Assembly (NCBI RefSeq): GCF_018603905.1 | Contig: NZ_JAHFZZ010000043.1 | Coordinates: forward strand, 1-59,832 | DNA: 59,832 nucleotides | Source: Nonomuraea sp. NEAU-A123 | GTDB taxonomy: Bacteria; Actinomycetota; Actinomycetes; Streptosporangiales; Streptosporangiaceae | Direction: 5' to 3' | Part shown: in pieces, positions 24,234-32,059 of the stretch | Position numbering within the stretch: the first letter of the stretch is position 1 | How the letters are laid out: every line of letters begins with the position of its first letter | Program-made: the position numbers and the translations under genes | The notes under the pieces: model-generated | What the model was told of the DNA's origin: nothing | The model's database searches: none | The model's input: the letters and a program-made list of their open reading frames with translations, nothing else

Positions 24234-25109
24234 ATGACCGAGACAGAGCTGGGCGCGTTTCTACGCGCGCACCGCGAGGCGGTCCCGCCGGCCGCGGTCG
24301 GGCTCCCGAACGGGAACCGGCGCCGCACACCCGGGCTGCGCCGGGCCGAGCTGGCCACGCTCGCCGGCGTGAGCGTGGAGTACCTCACCCGGCTGGAGCA
24401 AGGACGCGACCGCAGCCCGTCCACCCAGGTGCTCGCCGCGCTCTCGGAGACGCTGGGCCTTTCCCGTGACGAGCGGATCCACCTGCACCGGCTGGCGAAG
24501 ACCACCGGCGGCGGCGCGTGTGACGGGGCCGCCGCGGCGCGGGCCCGGACGGTGCGCCCGACCGTGCGGGCGCTGCTGGACCAGCTCGAGCCCGCGCCGG
24601 CGCTGGTCGCCAACCGGCCCGGCGACCTGCTCGCGTGGACGGCCGGATTCGCGCGGCTCGCCGGCCCGACCGGGCTGCTGGAGGCCGAGCCACCGAACCT
24701 GGTCCGGTACGCATTCACCGACCCGCGGGCGCACGATGCCCACCCGGACTGGGACGCGGTCGCCGGCGAGCGGGCCGCCGCGCTACGGGCCGCGGCAGCG
24801 CTCGGCGACTCGCACGCGGCACTGCTCGCCGAGGAGCTGACGATCACTGCCGACGCCGGCTTCCGCGACCGGTTCGAGGGCTCGGCCGCACTGCCCGCGC
24901 GCACCGGCGTCGAGCGGTGGGCGCACCCGGAGGTGGGGGAACTGCTGCTGGCGTACGAGAGCCTGGAACTGCCTGACCCCGACGAGCAGCGGCTGGTCGT
25001 CTACCTCGCCTCCGACGAAGCCACCGCCGCCGCCCTCGACCGCCTCAATGACCATCACCCCGCCGCATCGAGCACCGTGGGCGACCACGATCCACGAGCC
25101 CATCGCTAG
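24234..25109 (+). CDS. XRE-family regulator with MmyB-like ligand-binding domain
   Basis: A 291-residue one-component regulator. The helix-turn-helix at residues ~8-80 has R-R-T-P-G-L-R-R-A-E-L-A-T-L-A-G-V-S and Y-L-T-R-L-E-Q-G-R-D, the standard MmyB-group signature. A PAS-like C-terminal domain (about 100-275) contains A-L-V-A-N-R-P-G-D-L-L-A-W and H-P-E-V-G-E-L-L-L. These regulators usually control an adjacent, divergent redox gene, here the FMN reductase. ATG 24234 has no clear ribosome site and could be leaderless. Confidence 0.85.
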   Translation: MTETELGAFLRAHREAVPPAAVGLPNGNRRRTPGLRRAELATLAGVSVEYLTRLEQGRDRSPSTQVLAALSETLGLSRDERIHLHRLAKTTGGGACDGAAAARARTVRPTVRALLDQLEPAPALVANRPGDLLAWTAGFARLAGPTGLLEAEPPNLVRYAFTDPRAHDAHPDWDAVAGERAAALRAAAALGDSHAALLAEELTITADAGFRDRFEGSAALPARTGVERWAHPEVGELLLAYESLELPDPDEQRLVVYLASDEATAAALDRLNDHHPAASSTVGDHDPRAHR

Positions 25110-25435
25110 CAGGCCGACCGCCGGCAAGCCACTCGCCGCAGTACCCGATCACCAGGCGCCGAGAGAGTCCCGAATATGGGGGCGACATGGACCCGGTCAT
25201 CACTGTCGATTTCCGAAGTCGCCCGCACATGGCTGCTGTAGGTAGCTGATCCGCTGGCCATCTCATCGCGGCGCCGCCGACGGGCGGCGGACAGGGCCGT
25301 TGCGAGTGGTCGGCGACCGCGCCGCTGGCCCGCTCCGGGCACACCCTGGCCGTTCAGCGGCGACTCCGTGCCTCTGGAGCCGCCGCTGAACGAGGCGTAT
25401 TTCGTACGGATGCTTGAGCCGCGGCTACATGCCCG
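25110..25435. other. intergenic stretch with no assigned gene
   Basis: No domain is recognisable. The last ~75 bases form a plus-strand frame ending V-P-L-E-P-P-L-N-E-A-Y-F-V-R-M-L-E-P-R then TAG at 25437, which may be the 3' end of a lost gene. It is convergent with the DUF1062 gene. Confidence 0.3.
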
Positions 25436-25996
25436 CTAGTCCCCGGCCATCACGGTAAAGGTGAACCCGGCGCTTGTCGTACGGCGCAGCGGAATGTCGC
25501 ACTTGATCCGGCGTAGCACCTCGTTCCTGCTGAGGCCGAGCCCCTGCGCGATGAGCCGGTCCGGGCGCACCGGCACCGGGTCCTTGAAGACGACCTCCAC
25601 CTGGACCGGCCACGCCTCGTCGAGCCATGCCGACGGGGCGTCCAGCCGCCAGGCCCCCTTCCAGTCCAGGGTGAAGCGGTTGCGCCGGGCGAGCAGCGGA
25701 TCCAGCAGCCGGGACGCCACGAGCTCTGGATCGCCGGCGTGGTAGCCGTCGAGCTCGGCCGGATCGAAGGATCTGACCGGCGCTCGCTCGTGCACGGTGA
25801 GCTTGCTCGTCCGATCGCAGGACACGCAGCGGACCAGCAGCCACACATCCAGCAGCTTGCCGTTGGCGTTGACGCGGAACCTGCCCTCGCCGGTGGTGGC
25901 CGACTCCGACAGGCAGTCCACGCACCGCAACGACAGCAGAGGAAGCCTGGTCCGGTGAACGACCCAGGGCAGCACAGTATGAGGTTGTGAAGACAT
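25436..25996 (-). CDS. DUF1062 domain-containing protein
   Basis: A 186-residue protein of the DUF1062 family, function unknown. Two CxxC knuckles (C-V-D-C near residue 25-28 and C-V-S-C near 57-60) probably bind a zinc ion. The conserved N-terminal W-V-V-x-x-T-x-L-P-L-L-x-L-R-C-x-x-C and the middle R-N-R-F-T-L-D-W-K segment are family traits. ATG 25996 is preceded by AGAGAG. An inverted-repeat arm (26000-26016) lies immediately upstream. Confidence 0.75.
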   Translation of the reverse strand: MSSQPHTVLPWVVHRTRLPLLSLRCVDCLSESATTGEGRFRVNANGKLLDVWLLVRCVSCDRTSKLTVHERAPVRSFDPAELDGYHAGDPELVASRLLDPLLARRNRFTLDWKGAWRLDAPSAWLDEAWPVQVEVVFKDPVPVRPDRLIAQGLGLSRNEVLRRIKCDIPLRRTTSAGFTFTVMAGD

Positions 25997-25999
25997 GAT

Positions 26000-26133
26000 C
26001 TCTCTAGACCTGACACGAGGCCGATTGCGCGCGGCCTCAAGCGCTGTATGACCGGGCGCACACGGGCAGCCCGGCAGAGCCGACGGGAGGGTCGGCTTGA
26101 AGGTGAGCGGAAGAAGGTGTCAGGTCTAAAGAG
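26000..26133. repeat. widely spaced 17-bp inverted repeat
   Basis: CTCTCTAGACCTGACAC (26000-26016) and the inverted copy GTGTCAGGTCTAAAGAG (26117-26133) match at 16 of 17 positions across a 100-base centre. The left arm abuts the DUF1062 start and the right arm lies upstream of the IclR gene. It could be a paired operator that loops, or the ends of a short non-autonomous element. Confidence 0.55.
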
Positions 26134-26322
26134 CAGGCGGGGTCACGCGGTTTTGTCCTCTGTCCTCACAGCGACGGGGCCGCAGGCAACCTACGGGAAC
26201 GTGGAAGGAAGGCTCAACCGGTTTTCCGGCGGCGGCGGGTCCCTCAGCCGGCTCCGGCCGACGCACTTCGCCATGACAGAAGCGCTCATCGAGGAGAACT
26301 TCCGTTTGGTGGAACGGTGGTC

Positions 26323-26335
26323 TAACATTCGGAAC
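26323..26335 (+). promoter_or_regulatory. -10 element for a leaderless iclR transcript
   Basis: TAACAT (26323-26328) fits the TAnnnT consensus and ends seven bases before GTG 26336. That spacing is expected when transcription begins at the start codon. This favours GTG 26336 over the ribosome-site-lacking ATG at 26273. Confidence 0.45.
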
Positions 26336-27133
26336 GTGTTCTCGCAAAACGTGGCCGAGTCGGCGATCGATGCCGACGCCGGCTCCAGGCTGGTCGGGTC
26401 CGACCGCGTGCTGGCGGTGCTGGCCGAGCTGGCGCGCCATCCCGATGGGATCGGGCTGGAGGAGATGGCGCGCGCGGTGGCCAGCCCGAAGCCGACGGCG
26501 CATCGGGCGCTGGCCGCGCTGCGCCGGGCCGGGTTCGCCGCGCAGAACGATCACGGCCGTTACGTGCTGGGGGACGAGTTCCTGCGGATGGCTTTCGCGC
26601 ACCACGAGGCGCGTCCCGATCACGTGCGTGTCGCGCCGGTGTTGAAGGCGCTGTGCGACCGTTACGGCGAGACGGTTCATTATGCGGTGCTGGACGGGAC
26701 ATCGGTGGTCTATCGGTCCAAACTCGACCCGTCTGCCGGGGCGGTACGGCTGACCTCGGTCGTCGGTGGCCGCAACCCGGCGCACTGTACGGCTGTGGGC
26801 AAGGTGCTGCTGGCCGACGCCCTGCGGGACGAGGACGCGGTCCGCGCCTGGGTGGGGAACCGGACGCTGGAACGCCGCACCGAGCGCTCGATCGGCACGG
26901 TCGAGGAGCTGCACGCCGAGCTGGTACGCATCCGCGAGCAGGGTTACGCCGCCGACGACCAGGAGAACGAGCCGGGCGTCAACTGCGTGGCGGTCCCGGC
27001 CTACTTGACCTCGCCCACCGTGCCCAGCGGCGCGATCAGCGTCAGCGGCCTGGCCTACCGCACCCCTTTGCAGACGCTGATCGACGACCTGGCCGCCATC
27101 CGCGCCATTGCTTCCGGACACGATCCCTCGTGA
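26336..27133 (+). CDS. IclR-family transcriptional regulator
   Basis: A 265-residue regulator of the usual IclR length. The N-terminal winged helix covers ~20-85 (R-L-V-G-S-D-R-V-L-A-V-L-A-E-L, then P-K-P-T-A-H-R-A-L-A-A-L as recognition helix). The effector domain holds H-Y-A-V-L-D-G, then N-P-A-H-C-T-A-V-G-K-V-L-L-A. Near the end it shows N-C-V-A-V-P-A-Y and a G-A-I-S-V-S-G motif. It heads an operon with an FAH-family hydrolase and an FAD/Fe-S dehydrogenase, so it probably senses a substrate or product of that route. An in-frame ATG at 26273 is the alternative start. Confidence 0.85.
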   Translation: MFSQNVAESAIDADAGSRLVGSDRVLAVLAELARHPDGIGLEEMARAVASPKPTAHRALAALRRAGFAAQNDHGRYVLGDEFLRMAFAHHEARPDHVRVAPVLKALCDRYGETVHYAVLDGTSVVYRSKLDPSAGAVRLTSVVGGRNPAHCTAVGKVLLADALRDEDAVRAWVGNRTLERRTERSIGTVEELHAELVRIREQGYAADDQENEPGVNCVAVPAYLTSPTVPSGAISVSGLAYRTPLQTLIDDLAAIRAIASGHDPS

Positions 27134-27216
27134 CGGAGGACCTGGCGGCCCACCCCGGTTCCGGCCGGCTGTTCACGGCGAAGGCCGGAGCGCGCGGCCT
27201 GCCCACGCCCAACTGA
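27130..27216 (+). CDS. possible 28-codon leader-type ORF coupled to iclR
   Basis: GTG 27130 overlaps the iclR TGA (GTGA) and opens a 28-codon frame, V-T-E-D-L-A-A-H-P-G-S-G-R-L-F, ending in TGA 31 bases before the FAH gene. Such coupling suggests translation, perhaps keeping ribosomes moving between the two genes, or it may be the end of a deleted gene. It is not recognised. Confidence 0.25.
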   Translation: MTEDLAAHPGSGRLFTAKAGARGLPTPN

Positions 27217-27247
27217 GCCCGCTCAACTGAGATTCGGAGAAGCACTC

Positions 27248-28108
27248 GTGTACCTGATGCGCATCGGCGCGCCCGGCGCCGAAAAGCCCGTCGTTCGCGT
27301 GGACGACACCCACTACGCCGACGTCTCCGACGTCACCCCCGATTTCGACGAGAAGTTCTTCGGCGCGGGCGGCACCGCCCTGCTCGCCCAGCCGGTGGCC
27401 GATCGGATCGCACGCGGCGAGGTGCACGCCTTCGCCGGTGAGCGCATCGGCGCCCCGATCGCCCGCCCACACCAGATCCTGTGCATCGGCTTGAACTACA
27501 GCGACCACGCCGCCGAGACCGGGCAGGCCGTGCCGGACGAGCCGATTCTGTTCACCAAGTCGCCCAACACCCTCATCGGCCCGTACGACGACGTGCGCAT
27601 CCCGCGCGGCTCCACCAAGACCGACTGGGAGGTGGAGCTGGGCGTCGTGATCGGCAAGCGCACCTCCTACCTGGACTCGATCGAGGAGGCGCACGAGGCC
27701 ATCGCGGGCTACCTGGTGGTCAACGACGTCAGCGAGCGCGCCTTCCAGATGGAGCGCGGCGGGCAGTGGAGCAAGGGCAAGTCGGCCGAGACGTTCAACC
27801 CGGCCGGGCCATGGCTGGTCACCCCCGACGAGATCGCCGACGTCGGGAACCTGGGCATGTGGCTGAATGTCAACGGGGTGCGCCGTCAGACCGGCATCAC
27901 CAAGACGATGATCTTCGACCCGTATGTCATCGTGCACCACCTGAGTCAGTTCATGGTGCTGGAGCCCGGCGATCTGATCAACACCGGCACCCCGCCGGGT
28001 GTCGGCATGGGCTTGACCCCGCAGGTCTGGCTGCAGCCGGGCGACGTCATGGAGCTCGGCATCGACGGGCTCGGCAGCCAGCGACAGAACGTCCTCGGAC
28101 CCCGCTAA
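27248..28108 (+). CDS. fumarylacetoacetate hydrolase family protein
   Basis: A 286-residue FAH-fold hydrolase or lyase acting on a 2,4-diketo or 2-keto-3-deoxy acid with a divalent metal. The signature I-L-C-I-G-L-N-Y-x-D-H-A-A-E lies near residues 77-90. Metal ligands sit in D-W-E-V-E-L-G-V-V-I-G (Glu, Glu) with the Asp in V-V-N-D-V-S-E-R. Substrate-site residues are in the G-D-L-I-N-T-G-T-P-P-G-V-G segment. GTG 27248 follows a GGAGAAG. Position between IclR and an FAD/Fe-S 2-hydroxyacid-type dehydrogenase fits a sugar-acid or lactate-like catabolic route. Confidence 0.88.
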   Translation: MYLMRIGAPGAEKPVVRVDDTHYADVSDVTPDFDEKFFGAGGTALLAQPVADRIARGEVHAFAGERIGAPIARPHQILCIGLNYSDHAAETGQAVPDEPILFTKSPNTLIGPYDDVRIPRGSTKTDWEVELGVVIGKRTSYLDSIEEAHEAIAGYLVVNDVSERAFQMERGGQWSKGKSAETFNPAGPWLVTPDEIADVGNLGMWLNVNGVRRQTGITKTMIFDPYVIVHHLSQFMVLEPGDLINTGTPPGVGMGLTPQVWLQPGDVMELGIDGLGSQRQNVLGPR

Positions 28109-28137
28109 TTAGATAGACCTGCGAAGAGAGCACCAGC

Positions 28138-30927
28138 GTGACTGATCCTGAATCTCAGCGCCTGAGCGCGTCCGACCCGGCCATCCTGGCCGCGGTAGAG
28201 GCGGCCGTCCCGGGCATCGCCCGCACGCGGGCGAGCGATCGGCTCGGCATGGCGCACGACGCCTCGCACTACCTGCTCACCCCGCAGGCGGTGCTGGTGC
28301 CCGAGAGCGCCGAGCAGGTCGCGGCGCTGCTGCGGACCGGGCTGCGCCTCACCTTCCGCTCGGGCGGCACCAGCCTGAGCGGCCAGGCAGTGAGCGAGCA
28401 TCTGCTGGTGGACACCCGCCGGCACTTCCGCTCGATCGAGGTGCTCGACGACGGGGCGCGGGTACGGGTGCAGCCGGGCGCCGTGCTGCGGCAGGTCAAC
28501 GCCCGGCTCGCCCCGTACGGCCGCAAGCTGGGCCCGGACCCGGCCAGTGAGTCGGCGTGCACGATCGGCGGCGTCGTGGCCAACAACTCCAGCGGCATGA
28601 CCTGCGGCACCCACGCCAACACCTACCAGACCCTGGAGTCGATGACCCTCGTGCTGCCCAGCGGCACCGTCCTTGACACCGCGGCCCCTGATGCCGACAC
28701 CCGCCTGCGCGCGTTGGAGCCCGAGCTGGCGGCGGGCCTGGAGCGGCTGCGTGAGCGAATCCGCGGCAACCCGGACTCGGTGCGCCGGATCACCGCCCAG
28801 TTCTCGCTGAAGAACACCATGGGTTACGGGCTCAACAGCTTCCTCGACCACGACAGCCCCGCGCAGATCCTCGCCCACCTGGTCATCGGCAGCGAGGGCA
28901 CGCTCGGATTCGTCGCCGAAGCGGTCCTGCGCACGGTCGCGGCCCACCGCCTAGCCGCCACCGGCCTGCTCGTCTTTCCGACCCTGCGCCAGGCGATGGC
29001 GGCCATGCCCGAGCTGGTGGCGGCCGAACCCGCCGCCGTCGAGTTGCTGGACGCCGAATCCCTGCGCGTCGCCCAGACCGACGCCAAGGCCGACGACGTC
29101 CTGCGTACGCTGGCCGTGCACGAGCACGCCGCGCTCCTGATCGAATGGCAGGAATCCGACGCCGACCGGCTCGGTGGGCGCGAACGCGCGGCCGAGCACG
29201 CGTTCGCCGCACTGCACCTGGCCGCCCCGGCCCGGCTCAGCAGGGACGGCGGCGGCCGGGCCGCGCTGTGGCACATCCGCAAGGGCCTGTACGCCACCGT
29301 CGCCGGAGCCCGCCCCAGCGGCACCACCGCCCTGCTGGAGGACGTCGCCGTCCCCGTGCCCGCTCTGGCCGACCTCTGCGACGACCTGACCTCCTTGTTC
29401 GCCAAGCACCGCTACGAGCGCAGCGTCATCTTCGGCCACGCCAAGGACGGCAACCTGCACTTCATGCTCAACGAACGCTTCGGCAGCGACCTGCGACGCT
29501 ACGCCGACTTCACCGAGGACATGGTCGAAGCCGTCCTCGGCCGCGGCGGCAACCTCAAAGCCGAACACGGTACCGGCCGGGTCATGGCCCCCTTCGTCCG
29601 CCGCCAGTACGGCGACGAACTCTACGAGGTCATGCACGAGGTCAAGCGCCTGTGCGACCCGGCCGGCACCCTCAACCCCGGCGTCGTCCTGACCGACGAC
29701 CCCGACGCGCACCTGCGCGACCTCAAGACCGTCGTCACCGTCGAGCCCGAGGTCGACCGCTGCGTCGAATGCGGCTACTGCGAGCCCGTCTGTCCCAGCC
29801 GGGACCTGACCACCACCCCCCGCCAGCGCATCGTGCTGCGCCGCGAACTGGCCGCCGCCCAAGCCGCCGGTGACCACGCGCTGGCCCGGCAACTGGAGCG
29901 CGAGTACCGCTACGACGCCGTGGACACCTGCGCCGTGGACGGCATGTGCGCCACCGCCTGCCCCGTCCTCATCAACACCGGCGACCTGACCAAACGTCTG
30001 CGCGCCGAACGCCACGGCCGCGCCGCGCAGGCGGGCTGGAAGAGCGCCGCGAGACACTGGGACGGCGTCACCCGGGCGATGAACCTGGCCCTGGACACCG
30101 CCGCGACGCTCACGCCCAAGCTGGCCGAAGGCGCCGCCACGGCCGCCCGAGCCCTCACCGGCCTGGACTCCGTCCCCGCATGGACCAAAGACCTGCCCCG
30201 CGGGGGGACGCGCCGCCGCCCGGCTCCAGCCGACAACCCCGACGCCGTCTACCTGCCGTCCTGCCTGAACACCCTGTTCGCCCCCGCGGACGGCGGCCCC
30301 GGCGTGATGACCGCCTTCCAGCGCCTGGCTCAACGCGCCGGCCTGCGCCTGCACATACCGCAAGAGATCGCGAGCCTGTGCTGCGGCACGCCCTGGTCCT
30401 CCAAGGGCTACACCGACGGCCACGAGGCCATGGGCCGCCGCGTCCGGAACACGCTGCTGGCGGCCACCGGCAACGGCCGCGTCCCCGTCGTCAGCGACGC
30501 CGCCTCCTGCACCGAAGGCTTCGACCACCTCGTTCCCACCCTTCAGGTGGTGGACGCGGTCGCCTTCACCGCCGAGCACATCCTGCCCCGCCTACCTGTC
30601 CCCCGCCGCCTGCCCTCCCTCGCCCTCCACCCCACCTGCTCCTCCACCCGCCTCGGCCTGGACGCCGCCCTCACCCGGATCGCCGAGACGATCGCGGAGG
30701 AGGTCATCGTCCCCGACGGCTGGCAGTGCTGCGCCTTCGCCGGCGACCGCGGCCTGCTCCACCCGGAGCTGACCGCCTCGGCCACCCGCGCCGAAGCCGC
30801 CTCCGTGGCCGGCGCGAACTGCGGCGCCCACGCCTCGGTCAACCGCACCTGCGAACTCGGCCTGACCCGCGCCACCGGCCGGCCGTACCACCACCTCCTC
30901 GAACTCCTCGACCTGGCCACCGCCTGA
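28138..30927 (+). CDS. FAD-linked oxidase / Fe-S / CCG-domain dehydrogenase (D-2-hydroxyacid type)
   Basis: A 929-residue fused respiratory dehydrogenase of the D-lactate/D-2-hydroxyglutarate type. The FAD-binding (VAO-fold) domain covers ~45-190 with R-S-G-G-T-S-L-S-G-Q, and the FAD-oxidase C domain follows to ~525 with G-H-A-K-D-G-N-L-H-F and E-H-G-T-G-R. Two 4Fe-4S motifs start at Cys542 (C-V-E-C-G-Y-C-E-P-V-C-P) and Cys598 (C-A-V-D-G-M-C-A-T-A-C-P). Two CCG-type domains include L-C-C-G-T-P and W-Q-C-C-A-F-A-G. It would pass electrons from a hydroxyacid to quinone at the membrane. GTG 28138 follows GAAGAGAG. It is the last gene of the IclR operon and ends in a shared terminator stem. Confidence 0.88.
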   Translation: MTDPESQRLSASDPAILAAVEAAVPGIARTRASDRLGMAHDASHYLLTPQAVLVPESAEQVAALLRTGLRLTFRSGGTSLSGQAVSEHLLVDTRRHFRSIEVLDDGARVRVQPGAVLRQVNARLAPYGRKLGPDPASESACTIGGVVANNSSGMTCGTHANTYQTLESMTLVLPSGTVLDTAAPDADTRLRALEPELAAGLERLRERIRGNPDSVRRITAQFSLKNTMGYGLNSFLDHDSPAQILAHLVIGSEGTLGFVAEAVLRTVAAHRLAATGLLVFPTLRQAMAAMPELVAAEPAAVELLDAESLRVAQTDAKADDVLRTLAVHEHAALLIEWQESDADRLGGRERAAEHAFAALHLAAPARLSRDGGGRAALWHIRKGLYATVAGARPSGTTALLEDVAVPVPALADLCDDLTSLFAKHRYERSVIFGHAKDGNLHFMLNERFGSDLRRYADFTEDMVEAVLGRGGNLKAEHGTGRVMAPFVRRQYGDELYEVMHEVKRLCDPAGTLNPGVVLTDDPDAHLRDLKTVVTVEPEVDRCVECGYCEPVCPSRDLTTTPRQRIVLRRELAAAQAAGDHALARQLEREYRYDAVDTCAVDGMCATACPVLINTGDLTKRLRAERHGRAAQAGWKSAARHWDGVTRAMNLALDTAATLTPKLAEGAATAARALTGLDSVPAWTKDLPRGGTRRRPAPADNPDAVYLPSCLNTLFAPADGGPGVMTAFQRLAQRAGLRLHIPQEIASLCCGTPWSSKGYTDGHEAMGRRVRNTLLAATGNGRVPVVSDAASCTEGFDHLVPTLQVVDAVAFTAEHILPRLPVPRRLPSLALHPTCSSTRLGLDAALTRIAETIAEEVIVPDGWQCCAFAGDRGLLHPELTASATRAEAASVAGANCGAHASVNRTCELGLTRATGRPYHHLLELLDLATA

Positions 30928-30953
30928 TAAACGGTCCAAGGCCACCGTTTATC
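30926..30953. terminator. bidirectional hairpin between convergent reading frames
   Basis: Perfect 10-bp stem GATAAACGGT ... ACCGTTTATC with an 8-base loop. The left arm contains most of the TGA of the dehydrogenase gene. The right arm holds the TAA of the minus-strand relic. It is the most AT-rich stem in the area and is placed to stop both transcripts. Confidence 0.6.
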
Positions 30954-31120
30954 GGTGTACGACTCCGGGGTCGGGGTCGAGGGTGATGGAGTCCAGGTTG
31001 ACGTTGCCGTTGTCGTTGGGGCCGAAGGTGAAGGTGAGCGGGGTGGCCGGGGTGAGGGGGAGGCTGAGCTGGTGCTCCGACCAGGTGCCGGTGTGGTAGG
31101 TGCGCAGGCACGCGCCGCTG
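30949..31120 (-). pseudogene. C-terminal carbohydrate-binding-type domain remnant of a glycosidase
   Basis: Minus strand encodes Y-H-T-G-T-W-S-E-H-Q-L-S-L-P-L, then T-F-T-F-G-P-N-D-N-G-N-V-N-L-D-S-I-T-L-D-P, then stop. This is a jelly-roll pattern (Asn-rich, ending I-T-L) seen at the C-terminus of secreted glycosidases such as GH29-type alpha-fucosidases. The catalytic part is missing and the upstream boundary is unclear. Confidence 0.4.
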
Positions 31121-31258
31121 AGGAGCTGCGCGGATTCCGCTTCGATGCTGCGGGGCCCGGCCCCGCGACGAGCGCCTGCAGACCACCTTGAAGATCCTGC
31201 TCCGCAGCCGCCGTACTCGGTCTTCGGCCGCGCGCCAGTCGATGCCTGAATCGCGGCA

Positions 31259-31957
31259 TCACGCGGGCGGTCGCGGGTCGGCGGTCGTGTTCAGGCCGTT
31301 CAGGAGCAGGTCGAGGCCGGTGGTGAATTGGTCGCGGTCGTCGTGGTCGCGAAGGTCCGTGGTGGTGCGCGTCAGGAAGGGGTAGTCGGCGGGGTCGAGT
31401 TCTTCCCAGCGTTCGGCGGTCTGGGTGAGGAAGGCGTCGCGGCTGGTGGTCGAGTCGAGGGCGCTGCGTGGGGCGATGATCTGGGCGCTGACGCCGGTGA
31501 TGTAGTAGGAGATCGCGGTGGAGACCGCGAAATGCCGTTCGGCGGGCAGCCCGGTTCGTGCGACAAGGGTGCCGATGCGGTCGAGCAGGCGCAGCGCGTT
31601 CGCCAGCGTGGCCGGCGCGGTGACGTGGGAGGCTGCCCACGGGTGCCGATCAAGGGCATCGAAGACGGCGATGGCGAGCGCGCGCAGCCCGGCGCCGGCG
31701 CCTTCCTCGAGGCGCGGGACCGCGGCGAAGGCGTGGCCGAGCACCTGATCGGCGGCCAGGGCGACGAGCTCGTCCTTGTTCGCCACGTGCCAGTACAGCG
31801 CGCCGGGTCCGGTGTTCAGCTGTTTGGCCAGCAGCCGGAAGGTGAGTCCCCGCTCGCCGCGCTCGTCCAGCAGCGCGACGGCCGCGCCGACGATTATCTC
31901 TCGCGAGAGGGCGTCGGCACGCCCCCCGGTGGGTGCCCTTCCTCGTGTCCGTGGCAT
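31259..31957 (-). CDS. TetR-family regulator with tetracycline-repressor-type C-terminal domain
   Basis: A 232-residue repressor. The DNA-binding domain (~15-65) shows R-E-I-I-V-G-A-A-V-A-L-L-D-E-R-G and G-A-L-Y-W-H-V-A-N-K-D-E-L. The latter helix with Y-W-H is typical of the TetR(Tet) class, as is the TetR_C-like segment with H-P-W-A-A-S near 110 and I-S-Y-Y-I-T-G near 155. ATG 31957 faces a TetX-like monooxygenase across 102 bases that contain two palindromes, so mutual control is likely. The family normally senses planar aromatic or polyketide ligands. Confidence 0.85.
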   Translation of the reverse strand: MPRTRGRAPTGGRADALSREIIVGAAVALLDERGERGLTFRLLAKQLNTGPGALYWHVANKDELVALAADQVLGHAFAAVPRLEEGAGAGLRALAIAVFDALDRHPWAASHVTAPATLANALRLLDRIGTLVARTGLPAERHFAVSTAISYYITGVSAQIIAPRSALDSTTSRDAFLTQTAERWEELDPADYPFLTRTTTDLRDHDDRDQFTTGLDLLLNGLNTTADPRPPA

Positions 31958-31986
31958 GGCCTCATTTTGACACACCCTGGACCGAC

Positions 31987-32023
31987 GTTCCATATTACTT
32001 ATGGAACGCCGATCCATATGGAT
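31987..32023. promoter_or_regulatory. two TetR operators
   Basis: GTTCCATA-TTACT-TATGGAAC (31987-32007) is a perfect 8-bp inverted repeat. ATCCATATGGAT (32012-32023) is a perfect 12-bp palindrome five bases further on. Both share TCCAT half-sites and lie between the divergent tetR and monooxygenase genes. Confidence 0.7.
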
Positions 32024-32059
32024 GCCCGGCGCTCCGCCCGTACAGAAACGAGGAAGCCC

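Noticed and set aside
28105..30579. Long antisense frames over the FAD/Fe-S dehydrogenase gene
   Set aside because: Gly/Ala/Val-rich shadow translations caused by high third-position GC. No motifs.
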